This document shows positions 49,078 to 60,902 of a DNA stretch of 64,000 bases, in pieces. The notes beneath the pieces were generated by a model. The model was not told the origin of the DNA and made no database searches. It saw only the letters and a program-made list of their open reading frames with translations. The DNA comes from Orientallactaga sibirica. Its lineage: Eukaryota > Chordata > Mammalia > Rodentia > Dipodidae. The translations under genes were made by a program, and so were the position numbers. Numbering within the stretch: position 1 is the stretch's first letter; each line of letters starts with the position of its first letter. The stretch is from positions 3,803,001-3,867,000 of the forward strand of contig JAEOAD010001365.1 of NCBI GenBank assembly GCA_036365145.1, given 5' to 3'.

Positions 49078-49545
49078 TGCCTTTCCCATCACTGTGAACA
49101 AGTCCCTGATAAACAGTGTAAGGGAGGAGAAGTTTATTGGTACTCATAGCAGGAAGCCGTGATGGCTAGGGCTACTCTGCCTGCAACAGCCAAAGCACAG
49201 GGCAAGTTCTTCACATGAAGCAGAGAGAGCAAGAGTTGGAGGTGTAATCTTCATGGGCCATTCAGCTAGGCATCATGTCCCAGAGGTTCCACACCTCCCA
49301 TAAAGGGCCACCAACTGGGGCCCACGTATTCAAACATATAAGGCCATGGGAGGGACATTTCAGCTTACAGCATGGCAGTAATTCTTGGGGAAGGAGCAAC
49401 GGGGACTCACGTAGACATTGCCCACGGCCTGACCACAAGCCACCTTCTGGTCTGGCCCTATGTATGTCCTTGTACGATAGGGGACATGATCTGTCAGCTC
49501 CTCAAAGCAGCCATCATTAAGTTCCTTTAATGGGTGAGTGAAGGC
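49078..49545. mobile_element. MaLR-like LTR remnant flanking the array
   Basis: catcactgtgaacaagtccc, gaggagaagtttattggtac and gggccattcagctaggcatc resemble rodent MaLR/ORR1-type LTR and internal sequence. Assignment is tentative. Confidence 0.35.
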
Positions 49546-49881
49546 CCATAGCTCTCACTTGGCGTGTGAGCCTAACTGGGCAGTGTCAGAGCTGCGTGAT
49601 GGTCACCTGGGGCATTCTAGTCTTCTAATAACTGTGCTTCCTGAGGATGTGGTTGTCCATGGCCTTGTGGTTAGTGAGGAATCAGGTCCATGCTGCTGGG
49701 ATGGCCGATAAAGGACGTGTTAGTGTTGCAGTGAGTATGTATGGCAATTGTTTCCATGTGGTCCCAGGGCCAGACAAGTCACAGCCTGAAGAGAAGGGTT
49801 TTAAACGCCAGGCATGTTTCTGTACATGTTGTCTCAGCTCTCTCTGGGCCTGATGGGAACAGCAGAGGCCATTTGGCTCAC

Positions 49882-49978
49882 GATGTAGTCATGTAGCCCA
49901 GGCTAGCCTGGAAATTCAGTCCTCCTGCCTCTACCTCCCAAGTGCTAGGTCTACAGACTTTATTTCCACACCTGGTTT
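49882..49978 (-). mobile_element. Old B1 SINE fragment
   Basis: atgtagcccaggctagcctg to ccaagtgctaggtctacaga. Confidence 0.6.
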
Positions 49979-50329
49979 TGTGAAGAGTGTCAGATATTTC
50001 CATACCCCATAGGTATGCCCTGAATCACCAGGGAATTAATCTAATGCTATTTCTGAAAGCTCTGACTTGACCGTTTGGGGTTTGCATGGGATATGTAGCA
50101 GGTGTCCCCTTACCTTCTGCCTTCCCAGAGCCAAGCAGGTGGTTAGGCGCCTACACCCATCCTCTGTCCTTGGCCAGCAGGCTGCCTATAGTCCTTTCTG
50201 CCTGGCATATCATGTCCCTGGGCTGTTTCTGCAATTTATCAAATCACACTCACTGAGTAATGACAGGAGTCAGGAGTCTTCGGGGATGGGGGCAGAACGC
50301 AAGAAGGAGACAAACTAGAAAATAAAGAA

Positions 50330-52221
50330 AGCTGTGTGTTTGTTTAGTGACAGATATATACAGAGGCAAATGTGAGCTGTGTGTTTGGTGTCAGATACAG
50401 TGGGAAATGTAAGCTGTGTGTTTGGTGACAGATACAGTGGGAAATATGAGCTGTGTGTTTGGTGACAGATACAGTGGGAAATGTAAGCTGTGTGTTTGGT
50501 GACAGATACAGTAACAAATGTGAGCTGTGTGTTTGGTGTCAGATACAGTGGCAAATGTAAGCTGTGTGTTTGGTGACAGATACAGTAACAAATGTGAGCT
50601 GTGTGTTTGGTGACAGATACAGTGGGAAATGTGAGCTGTGTGTTTGGTGACAGATACAGTAACAAATGTGAGCTGTGTGTTTGGTGACAGATACAGTAAC
50701 AAATGTGAGCTGTGTGTTTGGTGACAGATACAGTAACAAATGTGAGCTGTGTGTTTGGTGACAGATACAGTGGGAAATGTGAGCTTTGTGTTTGGTGACA
50801 GATACAGTGGGAAATGTGAGCTGTGTGTTTGGTGACAGATACAGTGGGAAATGTGAGCTGTGTGTTTGGTGACAGATACAGTGGGAAATGTGAGCTGTGT
50901 GTTTGGTGACAGATACAGTAACAAATGTGAGCTGTGTGTTTGGTGTCAGATACAGTGGCAAATGTAAGCTGTGTGTTTGGTGACAGATATAGTAACAAAC
51001 GTGAGCTGTGTGTTTGGTGTCAGATACAGTGGCAAATGTGAGCTGTGTGTTTGGTGACAGATACAGTAACAAATGTGAGCTGTGTGTTTGGTGTCAGATA
51101 CAGTGGGAAATGTAAGCTGTGTGTTTGGTGACAGATACAGTAACAAATGTGAGCTGTGTGTTTGGTGACATACAGTAGGAAATGTGAGCTGTGTGTTTGG
51201 TGTCAGATATAGTGGCAAATGTAAGCTGTGTGTTTGGTGACAGATATAGTAACAAATGTGAGCTGTGTGTTTGGTGTCAGATACAGTGGCAAATGTAAGC
51301 TGTGTGTTTGGTGACAGATACAGTGGGAAATGTGAGCTGTGTGTTTGGTGACAAATACAGTAACAAATGTGAGCTGTGTGTTTGGTGACAGATACAGTAA
51401 CAAATGTGAGCTGTGTGTTTGGTGACAGATACAGTGGGAAATGTGAGCTGTGTGTTTGGTGACAGATACAGTAACAAATGTGAGCTGTGTGTTTGGTGAC
51501 AGATACAGTGGGAAATGTGAGCTGTGTGTTTGGTGACAGATACAGTAACAAATGTGAGCTGTGTGTTTGGTGACAGATACAGTAACAAATGTGAGCTGTG
51601 TGTTTGGTGACAGATACAGTAACAAATGTGAGCTGTGTGTTTGGTGACAGATACAGTGGGAAATGTGAGCTTTGTGTTTGGTGACAGATACAGTGGGAAA
51701 TGTGAGCTGTGTGTTTGGTGACAGATACAGTGGGAAATGTGAGCTGTGTGTTTGGTGACAGATACAGTGGGAAATGTGAGCTGTGTGTTTGGTGACAGAT
51801 ACAGTAACAAATGTGAGCTGTGTGTTTGGTGTCAGATACAGTGGCAAATGTAAGCTGTGTGTTTGGTGACAGATATAGTAACAAACGTGAGCTGTGTGTT
51901 TGGTGTCAGATACAGTGGCAAATGTAAGCTGTGTGTTTGGTGACAGATACAGTAACAAATGTGAGCTGTGTGTTTGGTGACAGATACAGTAACAAATGTG
52001 AGCTGTGTGTTTGGTGACAGATACAGTGGGAAATGTAAGCTGTGTGTTTGGTGACAGATACAGTGGGACATGTGAGCTGTGTGTTTGGTGACAGATACAG
52101 TAACAAATGTGAGCTGTGTATTTTATGACAGATACAGTGGGAAATGTGAGCTGTGTGTTTGGTGACAGATACAGTGGGAAATGTGAGCTGTGTGTTTGGT
52201 GACAGATACAGTGAGAAATGT
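50330..52221 (+). repeat. Second 37-bp minisatellite, ~51 units
   Basis: Unit in order: agctgtgtgtttggtgacag, atacagtaacaaatgtg (37 bp; agctgtgtg at 50412 and 50449). Main variants: gtaacaaatg, gtgggaaatg and gtggcaaatg; gtgacag or gtgtcag; tgtgag or tgtaag. One unit at 51168 lacks two bases. Unrelated in sequence to the giant array. Periodic His/Thr/Ser/Cys-rich ORFs on the - strand are artefacts. Confidence 0.97.
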
Positions 52222-52264
52222 AAAATCTGGAAAGCTGGGAATCATTTGTATCACTTTCAGTAGG

Positions 52265-52690
52265 GTGGTCATCAGTTGTCCATCACTGTAGTGTAATACC
52301 TGAGATAATCACATTATGAAGACAGAAGGTTCTTTGGGCTCACAGTCTCTAGTTCATGATCTACCGGCCACATGCCTGGGGCTTGTGATGAGGCAGTACA
52401 TGATGGCAGAACCATATGACAAAGCAAGCTTGCTCTCCTCGTGGCTGGGAAGCAAAAGAAAGAAAGAAGGAAGGTCCCATTATCATCCCCATAGTCCTGC
52501 CCCCAGGGACCTGAAGGTCTCCCACTGTCAGACTCTGAGGGTCACGTGGGAGAGGCAGGCTTCCTGAGTGAGCAGCTGGAACTGCTGCTAAGGGAGGAGG
52601 GTCCAGCCACCTGCCACTGGGGAAGCTGCAGCAGCAGAGAGGAGACCCAAGGGTGGAGCAAAAGGTTCCTTGCCAGCCACTGTCACTCAC
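52265..52690. mobile_element. MaLR-like LTR fragment
   Basis: agtgtaatacctgagataat, gttctttgggctcacagtct, catgatggcagaaccatatg and gtggctgggaagcaaaagaa match the typical flow of rodent MaLR-type LTRs. Confidence 0.5.
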
Positions 52691-52845
52691 TCTGTGTCAT
52701 ATTCCCCTGGATGTCATTGAGAAGTGTTGTAAATGGCCTGTTGCAGTGTTGAGGAAAAGCTACTGTCAGACCATTATTCAAGAGCATTTCTTGGAACCCT
52801 GTGTTGTAAAGTTTGGCATTCTTTCTAGGGAGTCTGTGAAAAACA

Positions 52846-53002
52846 TTAGCCGGGCGTGGTGGTACCCGCCTTGAATCCCAGCACTCAGGAGGCAAGTAGG
52901 AGGATCGCTGTGAGTTCAAGGCCAGCCTGAGACTACAGAGTGAATTCCAGGTCAGCCTGGGCCAGAGTGAAACTCTACCTCAAAACAAACAAACAAACAT
53001 TT
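52846..53002 (+). mobile_element. B1 SINE
   Basis: tagccgggcgtggtggtacc to gtgaaactctacctcaaaac, with an (AAAC)n tail. Confidence 0.95.
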
Positions 53003-53225
53003 ATTGAGACTTGGTGGTGGCAGCACCTTTGAGGTTTCAAACTCACTTAGTCATGTGACAGGCTGACAGCTGACCCGTCCTTCTTCACAATGTGGGGGTG
53101 ACCTGGCAGGATAGTGCTGGGACACGATAACCTACAAACACTTGAAGAATCGTGGTGGTCTTTTGGGCTTCTCTTTCTCTCCTGGGAAGTTCCCTTTGCT
53201 GAGATCCCCCAAGAAGCTCAGACAG

Positions 53226-53334
53226 GGCTGGGAATGGTAGTATATACTTGCAACCCTGCCACTCAGGGGTAGAGGCAGGACCCTGGAGAGCTCAAGGCCA
53301 GATGGGTTATATAGCAAGACCAGGTCTCAAAAAA
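53226..53334 (+). mobile_element. Old B1-related SINE
   Basis: gctgggaatggtagtatata to agcaagaccaggtctcaaaa. Confidence 0.55.
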
Positions 53335-54354
53335 GCTGGCCGTCAGGCAAGGCTGGGAACATAAAGGCCTGAGCTTACCTGTACGAGTGCACAAAGTAAG
53401 GGAAACCCTTTGACCTCCCTTCTACCTAATGTCCTACAGGCTTAATTTTCTGACATCCGCAAATACTGAGTTTGATGTGGCCCAGGGGAGGAAACAGCCT
53501 CTTGCATTGAACTGTGGTTGAGCAGGACTGGAGACAGATGATCTCTTCTTCTGAACGGTCACAGTAGCCACTGTGAGAGTAGGAGTGCACAGCTCCCCAG
53601 GGCCCAGGGAGCAAGGGTGTGTCTTCACTCCGTGCCCAGCATGGAGGGCCTGCCCTCTGAGACCCTCCTTGGCTCCTGACTCCCCCTCAGTCTGCTTGGT
53701 TGCTAACATCCTCAGGGCTTGTGTCTGGGCACTGGGCCAGCCAGTGGGATTTAGAGGGTTATTTCCAGCTGTCGGGGAGAATCACCCATTGCTTTAATTC
53801 ATTCTGCCTCGTATTTCACACGTTCGCACTTGACTACATTATTCTCCCTGCATTCTTTTCTCTGTTCCGTTCTTGGGTTCTGCTGTGGCTTGGCTGTTGT
53901 TGTGTACAGCATGAGGATCAGATCCCAAGTGTTATCAAGGGCTTGGAGACCTAACCCCTCCAACAACAAGACAACTTGCTGGGAAGTGGTGAGATTCAAT
54001 GAAAACAGACCCCAACCCACATATTCCCTGTGTCTTGAAAAGTCCGTGTTAGAGTTGCTTCCAATGGCACTGCCTGCCTAAAGACACTCCCCCGATGTCA
54101 CCTCCTGCTTACCTGGAGTAGGCCATTTGGTTGGGTGTATGCCAGTGCGCTCTGTACACTTAGCAGTTGAGAAAGATATTTGTCATTTTGTTATAAAACA
54201 TCAAACACGCCGTGACCTAAGCGATTATGACAGCAGAGGGTTCAGCCACAGTCTAAAATTTTAGTGTTATTTATGATGTGTGGAGGTCTGGTGCCTACAG
54301 TGTCCCCTTAATCCAGTCTAAATCCAAAGTGCTGTCTCCCAGGGCTGCCTATGT

Positions 54355-54620
54355 GTCTCCTAGGGCTGTTAATAACCGCCCTTCCAGACGCCCTGTTTGC
54401 CGATGAAAAAGCCATCTGAGGTTTTGCATCTCAAAATTGACGTTTCTTTATTGATGTTCCTGGTTCCTGCCAAATACACGGGGACAAATAAAAGTGGCTG
54501 GACTCAGAGACAAGTACAGAACCATTTGTTCATGAAATTGCCAGCCAATTGCTGTTGGCAGTTAAACAAGCCATCATTTAAAAGAATCTTGGAAGGCAAA
54601 AGTTGACAGTGGTGAGGAGC
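54355..54620. promoter_or_regulatory. Candidate conserved non-coding element
   Basis: Repeat-free; contains ctgttaataaccgcccttcc, tttctttattgatgttcctg, gccaattgctgttggcagtt and ccatcatttaaaagaatctt. Open for 69 codons on +, but with no splice sites or family match; the texture suggests a regulatory element and not an exon. Confidence 0.3.
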
Positions 54621-55427
54621 GTTCAGAGTCCGGTGCCAGTGACCAGGTGACCCCGACTTTCTGTGGGTCAGCCTCCAGCTGGCCCTGAGATGCATCACTG
54701 CTCCAGGCTCTGTTCTTCCCGATCCCTAAAACAGTGTGGTCATGGCTCCTCCAACACACTTGGCTTTTCTGCTTCCTCTCCCCTCTGCTGGAGGTGCCAT
54801 CAACTTCGGGGAGTCATCACTCAATGCTTGTCTGGCTGTGTCTTCCCCAACATACCTGAACATGGCTTCTGCCTTGTCATGCATGCTCAGTGTTCCTTCT
54901 CAGCCCCCCAGAGAAGGCGTGTCTCCATGGCCGTGGAGCCCAGGTTTGTCCTGCTCATCTGCCCTGTGGCACCATGAGGCTGGTGTATAGGACATGCGCA
55001 GCAGGGCCCCCCTGCTAGCAGCCACGGGGGCCTCTCGACCACGGGCACAGTGTGGTGTGACTTTACACTTCCCTTCTGGGCCCTGCTGAAATATAGGAGT
55101 GTGTGTGTGCACGCGCACGCACATGCCTTTACCCCCACACCACACTCTGGGAACTCTGGCCAGGTTTTGGCCATCACCCAGTCCCTTGTACAGTGACTGT
55201 ACTAAGTAATCAAGTGTGGGAAGAAGGAGAGAGCACTCACCACTTCTCCTGTGCTGGTGAAATTTGTAGTGCAGAACCTTCCTGCCATTACCCCACCCAT
55301 GCTCCCTGACAAGTCCAGACCCTCAGGGCACTCTCAGATAAGGCTTGCCTGCTGGGCACTGGGCCTGTGACCCCGGGGCATACCTAGTGGGACAGACATC
55401 TCCTGAGCTAGTGCTTCTGTACCAGTC

Positions 55428-55646
55428 TTGATATTTTTTGTTTTCATTTATTTATTTGAGAGAAACAGAGAAAGAAAGAGGCAGAGTGAGCGAATGGGCA
55501 TGGCAGGGCCTTCAGCCACTGCAAATGAACTCCAGATGCATGTGCCCCCTTGTATATCCGGCTTACGTGGGTCCTGGGAATCAAACCTAGGTCCTTTGGC
55601 TTTTCAGGCAAGTGCCTTAACTGCTAAGCCATTCCTCCAGCCCTGT
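55428..55646 (-). mobile_element. B2-like SINE, short subfamily
   Basis: catttatttatttgagagaa tail, gatgcatgtgcccccttgta, promoter end taagccattcctccagccc. Confidence 0.85.
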
Positions 55647-55744
55647 GCTAGTCTTAACCAGGCAGCAGCACCCTGTTCTGGGCCACTGGGAGACACTGAG
55701 AGGCTCACACTTGCTCCCGGTGAGATGCTCATGGGCCTGTGACC

Positions 55745-55908
55745 CTCTAAGCCCCGCCTCTTTTCCCTCACTTCTCCTCATTGTCCCTCATTCTTTCCTC
55801 TCCTCATCCTCTTTCTCTCCTCTTTATCCCTCCCCATTATTCCCTCTTCCCGTCCCTCCTCTCCTTTCCCTTCCTCCTTCATACCCCTCCCTTTCTCTTG
55901 TCTTAGCC
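55745..55908 (+). repeat. Pyrimidine-rich low-complexity tract
   Basis: Nearly unbroken C/T sequence with cctc, tccc and ctttc words. Confidence 0.85.
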
Positions 55909-55969
55909 CAGAGTAGATGTTAACACAAAGGTCAGGCAGCTGAAGCCTGAGTCTGGTTTGCTCCTAACC

Positions 55970-56280
55970 AGTTTGTGTGGAGTCTGGGTTCCCAGTGTGT
56001 TAATGTGGAGAGACACGTTGGGACCTTTAAGAGGCTTTGCGGAGAGTGAACTCTCACTCTCATGGGATGGGGAGGAGTTGTTGTGAAGCCCCTGGTGCCT
56101 CCCTCCCCTCTTCTGCTCACCTCTGCTTGCCACTCCAGCATACGCACCCATTGTGGGATGCCATTTACCATGTCCGAATGCAGCAGTGGATGTAGCCAGT
56201 CTCCTCCTGGGCTTCCAGAGCTGTGAACTCAATACACTTCTATAAGGTGTCCAGCCATAGATATTTTCTTATAGCAAAAG
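55970..56280 (+). mobile_element. MaLR-like LTR (MST/MLT type)
   Basis: ggacctttaagaggctttgc...ctgtgaactcaatacacttc and tagcaaaaggaaagtgattt follow the order of a mammalian MaLR LTR 3' half. Confidence 0.5.
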
Positions 56281-56619
56281 GAAAGTGATTTTAATGGGGC
56301 ATAGAGGGGAGAGGGAGCCCTGGGCTGGTCTCAGCTCAGCCTGTTCTAACCTCCCCCAGCTCACACCTACCTTTACCCTCCTCACTGCTTCCTAGTGATG
56401 CTCTCCCTCCCCCGTGCTCCCTCCTCCTGCACCTGGAAGACAGTGACCTATGGAGGGCCTGGAGGGACATCTCTATGCCAGCTGTCCTTAAACCAGCCTA
56501 GAGTCATATGGGGCTGGTGCCCAGACTCAGCTGGAGACACCAGGGGGCAAAGCTGGGAAAGTGGTGGGTGTGCAGGGCCTCAGGCAGTCATCTGTAGCCT
56601 TGAGACTCAGCCCAATGCT

Positions 56620-56745
56620 GTGGTGAGAACTTGGGCTTATTTAAGCAATGGCTGGCAGACACCCAGGCCATGTGTGGCATTCTCAGTAGCATTAATATTC
56701 TCATTTGACAGGTAAGGCAGCTGAAGCAGACTGTAGGATTTATGG
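56620..56745 (+). mobile_element. MIR-like ancient SINE fragment
   Basis: ttaatattctcatttgacag gtaaggcagctgaagcagac resembles the MIR core. Diverged. Confidence 0.4.
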
Positions 56746-57359
56746 ACCCCACCAACAGGTCCAGCCATGTCCAGTACTGAGCAAGGAATCAGTTCCTGGT
56801 GTCCCTTGATCCCCCCACCCCCATCTGACCAGGTTCCCATGGTTTCTCTTCTGGGCTGTGACCAGGATGAGGGCTTATTACCCCTCACCTCCTGACCACC
56901 TGTCATTCAGGCACACGGGCAGCAGAAGTGACAAGAGGGGCAGCTTGCTAACTCCCTCGCTCCGGTGCTTCCGCTTGGCTTCCAGATTCTGTTTTCCATC
57001 ATACTAATTACATTTATTATTCATAAACTGCTAAAACTGGCTTCTAGGGCCTCAATTTTCCAAACCTCCAGGCTGTCACAGCTGAGGCTCCTCTATGTCG
57101 GGCTCACCAAGGGTCCCTTGTGGTTTTGAATTGGGATCAGACATTGGTGCAGCCCCAGGGTCTGGAGTTTGGAAATGAAAACAAAAGATTTCCCTGGCGC
57201 AGTGGCTTCCGGCAGCCGCGGGTGGCGGGCTGTTCGTCTTCTCTCTCTGAAAACATGAGCTGGGTGAAGGAGGGTCACCTCCGCCCACTCACTTGGCCTC
57301 ATCTTATTCCAGTTTGTGCTTTTGATCTTCCCTCCAGTTTTTGTCTAAAATTGTATAAG

Positions 57360-57545
57360 TTACAGACTGAGGATTGAACCCAGGGCCTTGTGCGTGCTAG
57401 GCACACGTCCTGCCACTCAGCTGCGCTCTCAGCAGAAGGCAGCTTTGTTCTTTCCCTTTCTTTCTTGGCCATAGTAGGGATAGAACCCAAGGCCGTGGAC
57501 ATTTGGGGCAGGCTCTCTAGCACTGAGCTATGTCCCCGGCCCTTG
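57360..57545 (-). mobile_element. Two tRNA-type SINE fragments in tandem
   Basis: gaggattgaacccagggcct to cactcagctgcgctctcagc, and again agggatagaacccaaggccg to actgagctatgtccccggcc: two SINE promoter ends on the - strand, about 115 bases apart. Confidence 0.6.
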
Positions 57546-58324
57546 CAGCTTTGATCTCCTTAGTCTCTGGGGTCCCGCCCTGCGGAAGCTGGTGTCTCCT
57601 CACTTCCTTCGAGGCCATCCTCAGGTGTGTTCAGATGTCCCTGCATGCTCTGTCTCTGTCCTTTGCTCTTCAAGAAGAGAGGGCCCGAGCCTGTGTAGTC
57701 TGGACCTCCCATGTGACTTCCTGGGCTCTACCTTGTTCAGTTCTGACCCTGTTCCTGAGGCCCAGTGACCATTCCATGGGTGTGTTCCTCACTGGCCACT
57801 TGGGAACGCCTCCTGCATAGCTTTGGCTCCATGTGCATGCACACCGAGTTTCCATTTCTGCACATCTCTACTTGCGGAAAAATCTCTAATGTTCCAAAGG
57901 AGGCCACAAGCAAACCATACATCCTGTCAGCCCATGGCTGGCTGCGTGTGGCAGGCGCCTCTCAGGCCTGGTGAGCTGTACCAGCGCCGTGCACTCGGTT
58001 CAAGCCGATATCTCCATAGAGGTGATGGGCTTGAAGGGTGCTTTCCTGTCGAGGGAAAAAGCAGACAGAAAGCAGAGGTGCTGGAACAATTGCTGAAAAG
58101 CAGCTTCAGCCAAACTAAGCATCCTGTGTCTGAGGCCCCAACAGTCTCACCAAAGGGGTGGACAGCAGGTAGATGGAAAGACGTGTGCAAGCACACTTGG
58201 CACACTTTCCAGGAGAGACCTGAAGTTGGAGGCAGCTCAGGTCGTCAGTGGTGGGTGGATCACTGTGCTGTGTTCACACAGTGAGGACCATCAGATGGAA
58301 AGAATGAACAGACTGTTGCTATGC

Positions 58325-58580
58325 ATAAGAGCACGGATGGATCTCATGAGGGTAATGTCGAATGACAGGAAGCCGCATTCAAAACGTGTCCTGTACATAT
58401 ATAATGTCCTCAGACAGACAAGACCTTGGTGGATGAGAAGCCAGAAACAGGAGATAGGGACAGAGCCCCCAGGAGACCAGAAATTGATTGAAATCTCAAT
58501 GGTACATTTGAAGAACTTCCTCCATCTGGGCTCCTGCAGGCTTTACTGGTTGAATTTCACATTTCAATAAATAAACTGCA
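58325..58580 (+). mobile_element. Old L1M-type 3' UTR fragment
   Basis: tgagggtaatgtcgaatgac aggaagccgcattcaaaacg and tttcaataaataaactgc recall the 3' UTR of ancient L1M subfamilies. Tentative. Confidence 0.35.
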
Positions 58581-58594
58581 AAGCAGGGCCACCC

Positions 58595-59062
58595 TACTGA
58601 AAGTCAAGGCAGGAAAATAATAGCATATGCAGTCTTGAGCTGTCCTGGTAACTTTAGATTCACCAGTATCCTCAGGAGGTAAAAGCCAACAGGGCGAAAT
58701 AACCATTTGTACACTCGGAATTAGACTCTTGGCCAGTGACAGAAAATGTAAAGTTAAGTGCAGTTGAAGAAAGGGCTGCCCAGGCTGTGTGTGGAGGCCA
58801 GGGCCGGAATATTGAGTCTATTAGAAGCAATTACAAAAGGGACAGCACTTCTTAATGTTTCTCATTTGACAAGAAGGTTTTTAAATATGGGGCATTAGTT
58901 AATAAAAAGTCCCCTGAAGCCCATTGTAATATATTGCCTAATTCCTAACCATTCATAGCCACTGGAATAGGTAAAAGGGGATGTAAAATTAATATATAGT
59001 TATTATTAAAATTGCCTTATAAATTAGTTAAGGCCCCTAGAGGGACAAAGCAGGCATCATTA
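58595..59062. promoter_or_regulatory. Candidate conserved non-coding element / enhancer, AT-rich
   Basis: Repeat-free, non-coding stretch with dense homeodomain and MEF2/TATA-like words: gggcattagttaataaaaag, taaaattaatatatagttat, attgccttataaattagtta and agaagcaattacaaaaggga. Such undegraded AT-rich blocks in a GC-richer intron are typical of conserved enhancers. Inferred from texture only. Confidence 0.4.
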
Positions 59063-60902
59063 TTCTAAGAGTGTCTCAAGGGCTTTGCTGTGCCCTGTGT
59101 GTTTGCAGAGTGGGAATGCCCCCTTCACAAGGCACAGCCGCCTGGGCTCTGTCTAAGGATGAAACACCTGCTCCTGCTGTGAGAGGCGGGAACCAACAGC
59201 CAGGATGTAGACACTTCATAAGGGAAGCTCTTCCTTGGTTACCGAGGTTTCTAGGGAGGCAGGACCTTGAAGAGTCACCCAGAATGTGCTAGAGGGGATA
59301 AATGGCAGGAAAGACAACCCTGTTCATAAGGACTGGACATGGTTGGGGGCACATGCAAGCGTTTGTGTAGGTCTTTTGGTCCCCTGGGATACATTGGCTT
59401 ATTCCAGGCCTGGTAGGGTAGAAATAATTCCCTGGAAGTGTCCTCCCACACCCAATTGCAGCTAGGATGGGGGAGAGGGCCTATGGCTGTGCCCAGCACA
59501 CCACAGCTGGGACAGCTGAGGACGCCTCTGACAGATAGGTGCACGTGATTAGGGCCATGTCCTAGCCACCATCTCAACAATGTACATGCCAAGAGCTCAG
59601 GAGCTCCAACCTTCCCACCTTTGTCATGGAGCAATACATTTAATTGGGGGATTTAGAAGCTGTGACTGGAAATCCATTCAGATCCAGGCTCTTGCTGAAT
59701 CAGTTTTCTGTCTGGGAGGATTTGGCACATGTGATACTCTGTACATTGGAAGTCGTTTGCCTATTCCTGCTGGATCTGTTCAGTGGCAGTCTTGTTTTCT
59801 CAGTGGCCCAGTCCTCCTGGTAGAGAAGCTTCCTGCTGCTTCTGAGGGAGGGAGACAGCTGGGGTGTACCCAGTGATGGCCCCAGAGGCATGCAGGCTGT
59901 TTAATCTTTCCTCTCTGGACTCTGCTCCTTGGGGTGGGGCTGCCTTGGCTTAGGTGGGCAGCCCACAAGATGTAGTGTGTAGTGGGGTGCCAGAGGAAGT
60001 GGGCAGGGCTGTTTCCGACGAATTTGTCACCTCCCTTGTTTACTGTAATTTGGATCCCTCCCTGTGCAGAGGTTCTGACAAAGAGCCCATCCAAGGAAGG
60101 GCTTTGGGAAGCGTTGAGCAGATGGTCTTGTGGCTTGGACCCTCCAGACATCGAAGAGCCTGGCCTGGCCTTTGCTGCTGCCCTTGCTACACAGTGAAGA
60201 CGGCCAGGGAGCTCCGAGCGTGCCCTGCCCTGGGATGGCTCCTCAGTCCCCTAGGTATTGAATCCCTTTGGAGGTGCTCACCCAGTCCAGAAGAGCAGAT
60301 GTCTCCCCGCGGAGACGCTGAGGGGTTTCTGAGGAGGACCTGTGCCCAGGAAGCAAAACAGAGGTGCAAGGTGGGAGACAATGAAAGGAATCTCTTCTCG
60401 GCAGTATGAGAGCCTTGTATGACTGTCTTGGGCAGAATCTTAAAGGAGAAAGTTCCTCTGGGGAAGTGCCTTCTCAGAGTCCTAGGATAGTCAGGCCAGG
60501 AGCCCAGCCCTGGCCTCTAGGGAACCATGGCATTGGGACTGTGGATGAGCTCAGCCCCAGAGTCAGGAAGGAAGTGGGATTGCTTTTTGTTTTGTTTTTA
60601 TTATTTTTTAATGTCCACAGCAGATGTGTTGAAAACCCGATTCAGGTGTGGTCCCTATAGCCAGCCTGAAGGTTTTTCAAGGTGCTCCAGGTAGGTGGCA
60701 GATAGCATACACTTGCGACCCCTTGTGGCTGCCTCGTGAAGTTGTCCAGGATCTGGGCTGTGTTGAGTAGAGCCCTGTCCTGTGTGGCCTCTGGGCAGAG
60801 ATCATGGGCTGGTGAGGTGAGGCAAGGCTGGGTCTAGGGGAGCTCATTGTTCTTTGATGGCCAGTTTCATAGCTCCCAAAAATATTCCTAAAAACAAAAA
60901 GT

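Noticed and set aside
50315..52106. Histidine/threonine-rich ORFs (up to 312 codons) on the - strand
   Set aside because: They arise from the second 37-bp array. The periodic product is only the repeat read in turn through three frames.
33024..52221. CRISPR-like regularity (37-bp repeats)
   Set aside because: Units are directly contiguous with no unique spacers, and the host is a mammal with introns and SINEs.
57060..57300. Possible exon or CpG island around ggcagccgcgggtggcgggc
   Set aside because: The CpG cluster is only about 40 bases, no open frame with splice sites was found, and there is no family match.
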